Shown one piece after another: positions 1 through 5,166 of a DNA stretch of 5,166 nucleotides (the first letter of the stretch is position 1; the number at the start of each line of letters is the position of its first letter). Origin of the DNA: Bacteroidota bacterium (GTDB lineage: Bacteria; Bacteroidota; Bacteroidia; Bacteroidales; Paludibacteraceae). The notes beneath the pieces are model-generated. The model did not search any database. It saw only the letters and a program-made list of their open reading frames with translations, and was not told where the DNA came from. The translations under genes were made by a program, and so were the position numbers. Location: the NCBI GenBank assembly GCA_022709605.1, contig JAKLIM010000283.1, positions 1 to 5,166 of the forward strand. Reading direction: 5' to 3'.

Positions 1-2711
1 CCTCTGCCAATGTCAGAGAAATGCATCAAACCGCTTATCAGGTGTTGGTTTCTTCGTCGGAAAAGTTGCTCAAAAATAATAATGGCGATCTGTGGAATTC
101 AGGAAAAGTCAGTTCTGATGCCATGGGACAAATCGTTTACGCCGGAAAACCCTTACTTTCAAGTCAAAAATATTGGTGGAAGGTACGGGTTTGGGACGAA
201 AAAGGAAAAGCATCCGAATGGAGTTCGCCTGCTATTTGGATAATGGGAATTATGCAACCAACAGAATGGAAAGCGCAATGGGTTTCGGCTACAGGGGCTG
301 AGAAATATGCACACAGCTATTCTACAGCACGGTTTGATTTTAATTTAAGAAGTATTTTGCCTGAGTTTCGTGCCAATAAACTTCATTCTGCCGATCTGAA
401 TTATTCTTCCATGTTGTTGCGTAAAGAATTTCGGGCAGAAAAGAAACTGGTACGCGCTGTGTTGCATGTTTCGGGAATGGGACAATATGAATTAACTCTC
501 AATGGAAATAAAGTTGGCGATTATTTGCTGGCACCGGGATGGTCGTATTACCCAAAAACAATTTTGTACGATACTTATGATGTCACTCAACATATAAAAT
601 CAGGTAATAATGCTATTGGTTTGATACTCAGCAACGGAATGTATAACATTCAGCCCGATTCGGTTCGTTATGTGAAATTCCTTAATTCGTATGGACCTTT
701 GAAAGCAATATTGCAATTGAAAATGGAATATGCCGACGGTACATCACAAATTGTAAGCACAGATCAAAGTTGGAAGGCAGCACCGGGACCGATTACCTAT
801 ATGAATCAGTTTGGTGGCGAGGATTTTGATGCCCGATTGGATCCTGTAGGTTGGGATCTACCGGGTTTTAATATTGATAATCAATGGTTTAATGCTGTTC
901 TTTCGCCTTTAACTGATGCAAAACTAAAAGGTTTATCGTACGCTGCACCTCCTGTAAAAGCGATTGAAAAAGTACAACCAATAAAAGTCACGCAACTCAA
1001 ACCGAATGTTTGGATGTACGATTTAGGTCAAAACGCATCTTTCATGCCTGAGTTGACAGTAAAGGGCCCAAAAGGCTCGTTTGTTCGCATTATACCCTCC
1101 GAACTGTTGAATCAGGATGGAACCGTTGACAGACGTTCGGCGACTCAGGATGGCGTTCGTCCGGCCTGGTGGCAATATACTTTATCATCAAATAATCTTA
1201 CTGAAAAGTGGTTTCCGAAGTTTTTCTATCAGGGTGGACGGTATTTACAGGTCGAATTATTTTCGGCTGAAGGTGATAATATTTTGCCGATGATAGAAAA
1301 TCTGAGCGGTGTGGTGGTGCATACTTCTGCCGAGCCCATTGGGAGTTTTGAATGTTCGAATGAATTGTTTAATCGTATTTATAAATTGGTTCGATGGGCT
1401 CAACGCAGCAATTTGCAAAGTGTAATTACGGATTGTCCGCATCGCGAAAAAATGCCCTGGCTCGAGCAATATCATTTGAATGGACCGTCGTTGCGTTACA
1501 ATTACGATTTACTGACTTTATTCAGTAAAAGTATGAATGACATGTCCGACAGCCAGTTGCAGGAGGGTTTAGTGCCCAATATTGCACCTGAATTTTTCCA
1601 CGCCGGAAGTGATTTCAGGAACAATGGTTTCCGCAATTCACCCGAATGGGGAAGCTCGTTTATTATTGTTCCTTGGCAACAATACCTCCATTCCGGTGAT
1701 GTATCGTTGATAAAACGCTATTACGAATCCATGAAACGCTATCTCTTATTTCTCGATGCTTCAGCAAGCGAAAATATTCTGAATATCGGATTGGGCGATT
1801 GGTACGATATTGGCCCAAAACCGGCCTGGGGTTCACAATTGACACCGGTGGCATTTACTGCTACAGCCATTTATTTTTACGATTATCAGGTGATGACTCA
1901 AATGGCCACAGTAATCGGAAAAACAACTGATGCACTGCAGTTTGAGCAAAAAGCCGAAGCCATTCGTCTGGCTTTCAATAAGAAATTCTACAATCCGGAA
2001 AAAAGAAATTATGCCACAGGTTCCAATACAACTTCTGCTATTCCGCTGGCATTGAATATCGCTGAACCGGAAAACCGCAAGGCATTGGCTGACTCGTTGG
2101 CTCTGGACATTCGACGTAGGGGAAATGCGTTTAATTCGGGCGAAGTTGGTTATCGTTTTTTGCTCAAGGCATTGGCTATGGAAGGTTATTCAGATGTAAT
2201 TTACGACATGAATAATCAATCCGAAAAACCCGGCTATGGTTATCAGTTGAAAATGGGCGCTACTTCACTTACCGAAAAATGGGATGCCGGCGTAGGCAGT
2301 TTTGGTTCTCAAAATCACTTTATGTCGGGACAAATAAACGAATGGTTTTTCCACGATTTGGCAGGCATTGGGGTGGAAGCTGAGGGCGCAGGTTTTCGTA
2401 AATCCATTATTAAACCTACAATTACAGGCGATTTGAAATGGGTGAAAGGTTCATACAAAACCGTTAGCGGAATTATTTCAACCGAATGGAATTTGGAAAA
2501 TGAGGATTTATCTTTGAAAATATCCATTCCTGCCAATACCATTTCAACTGTTTATGTACCTGCTGAAAACGTGAATGTTGTAAAAGAAAATGGAAAATCA
2601 GCAGGAAAATCGGTAGGAGTGAAGTTCCTGAAATATGAACCCGGATATGCTGTTTTTGAAGTTGCTTCCGGAAATTATCATTTTGAATCGAAAATCGAAA
2701 AGAAAAAATAG
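1..2711 (+). CDS. Alpha-L-rhamnosidase, GH78 type, 5'-truncated by the window edge
   Basis: Likely hydrolyses terminal alpha-L-rhamnose from plant or algal glycans, in the periplasm or at the cell surface. The reading frame is already open at position 3 and runs 902 codons to TAG. The residues before the first ATG (position 21) continue the fold (SANVREMHQTAYQVLVSSS), so the true start and any signal peptide lie upstream. Counting from the codon at position 3: Fn3-like domain about 1-80 (YWWKVRVWDEKGKASEWS); carbohydrate-binding-like beta domain about 130-235 (LNGNKVGDYLLAPGW); a beta domain about 320-440 (VWMYDLGQNASF); alpha/alpha-barrel about 445-792; C-terminal beta domain about 793-902. 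The expected general acid is E482 in DCPHREKMPWLEQ, a shorter form of the classical DCPQRDERLGWTGD. The likely base is E758 in LTEKWDAG (family WERWD). The catalytic roles come from GH78 knowledge. The downstream gene starts 7 bases after the stop. Family is certain; exact substrate is not. Confidence 0.93.
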   Translation, partial: SANVREMHQTAYQVLVSSSEKLLKNNNGDLWNSGKVSSDAMGQIVYAGKPLLSSQKYWWKVRVWDEKGKASEWSSPAIWIMGIMQPTEWKAQWVSATGAEKYAHSYSTARFDFNLRSILPEFRANKLHSADLNYSSMLLRKEFRAEKKLVRAVLHVSGMGQYELTLNGNKVGDYLLAPGWSYYPKTILYDTYDVTQHIKSGNNAIGLILSNGMYNIQPDSVRYVKFLNSYGPLKAILQLKMEYADGTSQIVSTDQSWKAAPGPITYMNQFGGEDFDARLDPVGWDLPGFNIDNQWFNAVLSPLTDAKLKGLSYAAPPVKAIEKVQPIKVTQLKPNVWMYDLGQNASFMPELTVKGPKGSFVRIIPSELLNQDGTVDRRSATQDGVRPAWWQYTLSSNNLTEKWFPKFFYQGGRYLQVELFSAEGDNILPMIENLSGVVVHTSAEPIGSFECSNELFNRIYKLVRWAQRSNLQSVITDCPHREKMPWLEQYHLNGPSLRYNYDLLTLFSKSMNDMSDSQLQEGLVPNIAPEFFHAGSDFRNNGFRNSPEWGSSFIIVPWQQYLHSGDVSLIKRYYESMKRYLLFLDASASENILNIGLGDWYDIGPKPAWGSQLTPVAFTATAIYFYDYQVMTQMATVIGKTTDALQFEQKAEAIRLAFNKKFYNPEKRNYATGSNTTSAIPLALNIAEPENRKALADSLALDIRRRGNAFNSGEVGYRFLLKALAMEGYSDVIYDMNNQSEKPGYGYQLKMGATSLTEKWDAGVGSFGSQNHFMSGQINEWFFHDLAGIGVEAEGAGFRKSIIKPTITGDLKWVKGSYKTVSGIISTEWNLENEDLSLKISIPANTISTVYVPAENVNVVKENGKSAGKSVGVKFLKYEPGYAVFEVASGNYHFESKIEKKK

Positions 2712-2718
2712 TATACTG

Positions 2719-4074
2719 ATGAAAAAAAGAATTGCAATTTCACTTATTTCCCTGTTAGCTTGCTTGTTGGTTAATTTATCAATGCAAGCTCAAATTGGCA
2801 CTCGTTTTCCATCCGAACGAAAGGTAATAAAAGATCCGGTTACAGGTAATAAATTGATTTTCCTGACCTGTACTCCGGCCGGCGATTCAAAGATTTATCA
2901 AACTCATAATCAGTGGACTTCGGATGGAAAATGGCTCGTTTTTCGTTCCAATCGGGTGAAGGGCGAGGCCATGGCTGTAAACGAAACAACAGGCGAAATG
3001 GTGCAGGTTACCGAGGGCGGATATACAGGCATGCTTAATGTGGCGCGAAAAAGCATGAAACTGTATTTTATGCGGAAAATTAAAAATGACTCGCTCAACA
3101 ATTCCTTGTCAATTGTTGAAGTTGATTTAGCTAAACTTTTTACTGATAGCAAATCCGGAAATCTCAAACCGGCCAATGAATATCAGCGCGTGTGCGGAAT
3201 AACGCCTCACGAACTTGGTGCCGGAGGCGATATGGCCTTGGATGGCGACGAAGAATGGGCGTGGTTTCGGGTTGGAAAAGCGGAAGCTCAAAAACATTTA
3301 GCTCCCGACACGAAAATTGAACCCGATTTCGGACCACGAAAAATGGGTGAAGGTCCCGGTGGAATTGCCGGAATGAACATCAAAACCGGCGAAATCAACT
3401 ATGTGGTTTCAGTTCCGTTTCAAATCGGACATATCCAAACCAATCCATGGGTATCAGGTCAAATCATTTTCTGCTGGGAAACCGGTGGAAAATCGCCCCA
3501 ACGAACATGGATAGTAAACTCGGATGGTTCTGGTTTGCGTCCGCTTTATCCCGAAGCTTCATTCGAATGGGTTACACACGAAGCAGTTATCAGTCCCGAC
3601 GAAGTGGCCATTGCAATTATGGGACACCGTAAAATTAAAACTCAATCGGACACAACTAGCACAAAAGGAACGGATGTGTATGGCGCAAATCCGGGTCAGG
3701 ATGCAGGATGGGGCGATTGTGGCACACGCGAAAAACCAACCGGACTCGGCATCGTTAATATCAATACCCGCGAAATGACTATTGCAGGTCAAACACCCTC
3801 AGGAAGTGGATTTTGGCATGTCAGTGGTTCGCCCGACAAGCGTTTTGTAGTTGGCGACGATTTTGCCCGCAATATTTACCTGATCGACCGTCGTACACAC
3901 GAAATGATATTACTTTCAACCGGACATAAAACCACAGCAGCAGATCATCCGCACCCCACTTTTAGCCCCGATGGTACAAAAATTCAGATTCAATCGGCCA
4001 TGCTTTCTGCGGATAATAAATCGATGAATATTTGTATCATTCCGGTACCGGAAAAATGGTTGAAACGCAAGTGA
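2719..4074 (+). CDS. Secreted PL22-like oligogalacturonate lyase (TolB-type beta-propeller)
   Basis: Predicted to cleave short galacturonate oligomers by beta-elimination in the periplasm. It has 451 residues. The ATG at 2719 is chosen over the in-frame ATG at 2635 because it begins a clean signal peptide (MKKRIAISLISLLACLLVNL, probable cut after MQA at residue 24) and avoids overlapping the rhamnosidase gene. LLAC resembles a lipobox, but hydrophobic residues continue past it, so signal peptidase I is more likely. Propeller repeats appear as SDGKWLVFRSNR (68-79), a later SDG motif and FSPDGTKIQIQS (413-424). Compared from memory with the Yersinia PL22 enzyme, R262 (QRTW), H287 (VTHEA, presumed base), H367 (FWHVSG), H410 and H412 (DHPHP) match catalytic and manganese-binding residues. 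The Gln ligand position is Ala407, and about 35 extra residues lie between H287 and H367. Pectin context fits the neighbouring rhamnosidase. A related uronide substrate, or loss of activity, remains possible. Confidence 0.85.
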   Translation: MKKRIAISLISLLACLLVNLSMQAQIGTRFPSERKVIKDPVTGNKLIFLTCTPAGDSKIYQTHNQWTSDGKWLVFRSNRVKGEAMAVNETTGEMVQVTEGGYTGMLNVARKSMKLYFMRKIKNDSLNNSLSIVEVDLAKLFTDSKSGNLKPANEYQRVCGITPHELGAGGDMALDGDEEWAWFRVGKAEAQKHLAPDTKIEPDFGPRKMGEGPGGIAGMNIKTGEINYVVSVPFQIGHIQTNPWVSGQIIFCWETGGKSPQRTWIVNSDGSGLRPLYPEASFEWVTHEAVISPDEVAIAIMGHRKIKTQSDTTSTKGTDVYGANPGQDAGWGDCGTREKPTGLGIVNINTREMTIAGQTPSGSGFWHVSGSPDKRFVVGDDFARNIYLIDRRTHEMILLSTGHKTTAADHPHPTFSPDGTKIQIQSAMLSADNKSMNICIIPVPEKWLKRK

Positions 4075-4262
4075 AATCGTTGAATGACTTTACAATACAT
4101 CATTTAAATGTTTTATATTTTTAATTCATTCTGACAATATGTTTGAGCATTATGAACCCTTTTTTTAATTTTTTAATTTGAAATATTATCAATTAGAGTA
4201 ACGGAATTGAAACACTTAATTGTTTATAATATAATATTGTTAGTTACCTTAAATAAAATTTC
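4075..4262. other. AT-rich intergenic region between the glycan-degradation genes and the sigma gene region
   Basis: No supportable gene is present. The segment is strongly AT-rich with long T runs (for example 4159-4167 and 4169-4174), which suits an operon end followed by a promoter for the sigma gene. An interrupted inverted repeat is visible: AATATTATCAATTA at 4182-4195 faces TAATTG at 4217-4222 and ATAATATT at 4231-4238. At this base composition it may be chance. No good match to the Bacteroidota housekeeping promoter (TTTG, about 20 bases, TAnnTTTG) was found; the nearest is TAATATTG at 4232-4239 with ATTG at 4206-4209, each one base off. Confidence 0.6.
4080..4122 (+). terminator. Weak hairpin with T-rich tail after the lyase gene
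   Basis: Bases 4080-4087 (TTGAATGA) can pair with 4100-4107 (TCATTTAA) as 8 pairs including one G-T, leaving a 12-base loop, and a T-rich stretch (TTTTATATTTTT) follows at 4111-4122. It sits 5 bases after the lyase stop, the right place for an intrinsic terminator. The stem has a single G-C pair, so it would be unstable, and chance pairing in AT-rich DNA is a real alternative. Confidence 0.22.
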
Positions 4263-4379
4263 ATGAAAATCAGGAGTAATATTCAGCTTGATAACCGTTT
4301 TATTGATGTTTTTTTCAAGAGTCAATTCTCTAAAAATGTGACGCATCAGGCTTATTTTTACTTCTTTATTGGCTTATGA
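4263..4379 (+). CDS. Possible 38-residue leader ORF overlapping the sigma-factor start
   Basis: An ATG at 4263 opens a 38-codon frame (begins MKIRSNIQLDNRFIDVFFKS, ends YFYFFIGL) that stops with TGA at 4377-4379. This overlaps the sigma-factor ATG (4376-4378) in an ATGA arrangement. Such overlaps often mark translational coupling, so the peptide could be a leader that controls sigma-factor translation. The composition is less AT-biased than the sequence just upstream. I recognise no family, transmembrane segment or signal peptide, and a 38-codon open frame can arise by chance. Existence as a gene is inference only. Confidence 0.25.
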   Translation: MKIRSNIQLDNRFIDVFFKSQFSKNVTHQAYFYFFIGL

Positions 4380-4963
4380 AGGACCAAATTCACGACGATC
4401 GCGTTTTACTCGAAAAATTAAAAAAAGGTGATATCGCCTGCTTTGATTTGTTATACAGCAAATACAGCGGTAAATTATACAATTATGTGATGAGCCTTTC
4501 GAAGGGCGATTTCTATCTGGCTGAAGAAATCGTTCAGAATGTTTTTGTGAAAATTTGGGAAATTCGTCAACATATAAATACTGAAGGATCGTTCAATTCT
4601 TTTGTCTATACCGTTGGACGAAATATGTTTCTGAATGTTGTAAAAAGCCAGTTACAGGAAAAACTCTACCACGATTATGTTGCAGAACACGAAGCATTGC
4701 TCGAAAATTCGGTAGAGAAAGAAATTGAATATAAAATGCTTGAAGAGCAAATTAATCGGTTAATTGAACAACTTCCACCTGCCCGGCGCAATATTTATAT
4801 TTTGAGCCGCGTAAAAAACCTCCCAAATAAAGAAATTGCGGCTTTGCTCGAAATTTCTGAAAATACAGTTGAATCCCAGCTGAATAAAGCCACCCAATTT
4901 ATGCGGAAAAACCTGCTTCCCTATTGCAATGTGCTGGCTCTTGGACTTCTCAAATTAATTTAA
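4376..4963 (+). CDS. ECF-type RNA polymerase sigma factor (sigma-70 family)
   Basis: A complete 195-residue sigma factor that would direct RNA polymerase to a small set of promoters. Region 2 spans about residues 23-90, with the core-binding and -10-recognition helices around AEEIVQNVFVKIWEIR (49-64) and FVYTVGRNMFLNVVK (76-90). A charged linker covers about 91-120. Region 4 spans about 122-178, including QLPPARRNIYILSR and the helix-turn-helix NKEIAALLEISENTVESQLN. The protein ends in a short hydrophobic tail (VLALGLLKLI). Length and domain pair are typical of ECF factors, which lack regions 1 and 3. The ATG at 4376 is the only ATG after the in-frame stop at 4331; there is no Shine-Dalgarno sequence, as is usual in Bacteroidota. 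In this phylum such genes usually precede a FecR anti-sigma factor and SusC/SusD transporter genes and respond to a glycan ligand. None is visible in the 203 bases that follow, so partner and signal are unknown. Confidence 0.95.
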   Translation: MKDQIHDDRVLLEKLKKGDIACFDLLYSKYSGKLYNYVMSLSKGDFYLAEEIVQNVFVKIWEIRQHINTEGSFNSFVYTVGRNMFLNVVKSQLQEKLYHDYVAEHEALLENSVEKEIEYKMLEEQINRLIEQLPPARRNIYILSRVKNLPNKEIAALLEISENTVESQLNKATQFMRKNLLPYCNVLALGLLKLI

Positions 4964-4992
4964 TGTTAAATATTGTGTAATTTTCCAGATGC

Positions 4993-5030
4993 GGGTAACG
5001 GATTTGGTAGGCATTATTGTGTTATATATA
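4993..5030 (+). promoter_or_regulatory. GGGTA ... GTGTTATATATA element after the sigma gene, possible ECF-dependent promoter
   Basis: GGGTA (4993-4997) and GTGTTATATATA (5019-5030) are separated by 21 bases, inside a patch that stands out from the surrounding AT-rich DNA. I have an unverified memory of a similar pairing recurring between ECF sigma and FecR genes in Bacteroidota. Position and two-part form would suit a promoter for a following anti-sigma/SusCD operon, or an RNA element in a shared transcript. The function is inference, and the tail could be random TA-rich sequence. Confidence 0.3.
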
Positions 5031-5040
5031 GGTATAAAAA

Positions 5041-5067
5041 ATGAAAAAAAATTCATTTCTTTTTCAT
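5041..5067. repeat. AT-rich inverted repeat
   Basis: ATGAAAAA at 5041-5048 is the exact reverse complement of TTTTTCAT at 5060-5067, with an 11-base spacer. TTCATGAA at 5063-5070 is itself a palindrome, and TTCAT at 5052-5056 could pair alternatively with ATGAA at 5041-5045. It could form a weak hairpin at the end of the sigma transcript or serve as a binding site. Only two G-C pairs support it, so chance is plausible. Confidence 0.3.
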
Positions 5068-5166
5068 GAATAGTACTATATTTAATATCATTGACAATTT
5101 GTATAAGAGAATCCCCTATTGAATTAAATGATGAATATAAATTAATCCATTTTAGAAAAATATCTT

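Larger units (their letters stand above)
4964..5166. other. AT-rich region downstream of the sigma gene, no supportable gene
   Basis: No reading frame longer than 26 codons starts and ends here on the + strand, and I see no plausible gene start that runs off the right edge. A FecR-type anti-sigma gene, expected after this kind of sigma factor, must begin beyond the window if it exists. The segment contains a comparatively GC-rich patch (4986-5013) followed by a TA-rich block, and an AT-rich inverted repeat; both are listed separately. Confidence 0.6.

Noticed and set aside
10..243. 77-codon open frame on the + strand within the rhamnosidase gene
   Set aside because: It overlaps the Fn3-like start of the rhamnosidase in another frame and has no recognisable features.
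1257..1475. Minus-strand open frame opposite the rhamnosidase catalytic motif
   Set aside because: It lies fully antisense to strongly conserved GH78 coding sequence, and its peptide resembles no family.
2635..2718. Upstream in-frame ATG that would extend the lyase by 28 residues
   Set aside because: The extension overlaps the rhamnosidase gene and would bury the clear signal peptide that begins at 2719.
2910..3176. Minus-strand 88-codon open frame within the lyase gene
   Set aside because: It is antisense to conserved propeller sequence and has no start context or domain.
3559..3792. Minus-strand cysteine-rich 77-codon frame, overlapped by + strand out-of-frame stretches at 3447-3632 and 3524-3778
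   Set aside because: All are shadows of the lyase reading frame; the cysteines come from antisense reading of its codons.
4206..4239. Possible housekeeping promoter ATTG-N22-TAATATTG
   Set aside because: Both boxes miss the TTTG / TAnnTTTG consensus by one base and the spacing is slightly long; in DNA this AT-rich such matches are expected by chance.
4989..5069. 26-codon hydrophobic frame (MRVTDLVGIIVLYIGIKN...) after the sigma gene
   Set aside because: Too short to support. It coincides with the GGGTA/GTGTTATATATA element, so the sequence is better explained as regulatory DNA, though a tiny membrane peptide cannot be fully excluded.
1..5166. Search for CRISPR arrays, tRNA or rRNA genes, insertion-sequence ends and long direct repeats
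   Set aside because: None seen by eye; the window is nearly all protein-coding sequence or low-complexity AT-rich spacer.

Overview
The window is a piece of a Bacteroidota (probably Bacteroidales-like) genome. The pointers are the protein families (a secreted GH78 alpha-L-rhamnosidase, an oligogalacturonate-lyase-like beta-propeller and a short ECF sigma factor of the SusCD-associated kind), start codons without Shine-Dalgarno sequences, and very AT-rich intergenic DNA next to moderately GC-balanced genes. Nothing in the sequence fixes the genus.

Layout, all on the + strand. Positions 1-2711 hold a GH78-type alpha-L-rhamnosidase whose 5' end lies outside the window. After a 7-base gap, 2719-4074 encodes a secreted PL22-like oligogalacturonate lyase. 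The tight spacing implies one transcript. Positions 4075-4375 are an AT-rich gap holding a weak terminator-like hairpin and a 38-codon reading frame (4263-4379) whose stop overlaps the next start. Positions 4376-4963 encode a complete ECF sigma factor. Positions 4964-5166 are non-coding as far as visible and carry a GGGTA...GTGTTATATATA element and an AT-rich inverted repeat.

Rhamnosidase plus oligogalacturonate-lyase-like enzyme suggests the end of a polysaccharide-utilisation operon for a pectic polymer containing both rhamnose and galacturonic acid, such as rhamnogalacturonan. One enzyme would remove terminal alpha-L-rhamnose and the other would split unsaturated or saturated uronide oligomers in the periplasm. 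The sigma factor probably opens the next regulatory unit. In this phylum such sigma genes are usually followed by a FecR-type anti-sigma factor and a SusC/SusD pair, but none of these is inside the window.

I do not see a clearly novel system. The points most worth a second look are the changed metal-ligand position and the extra loop in the PL22-like enzyme, the short-form active-site motif of the rhamnosidase, the small frame coupled to the sigma gene, and the sequence element after the sigma gene.
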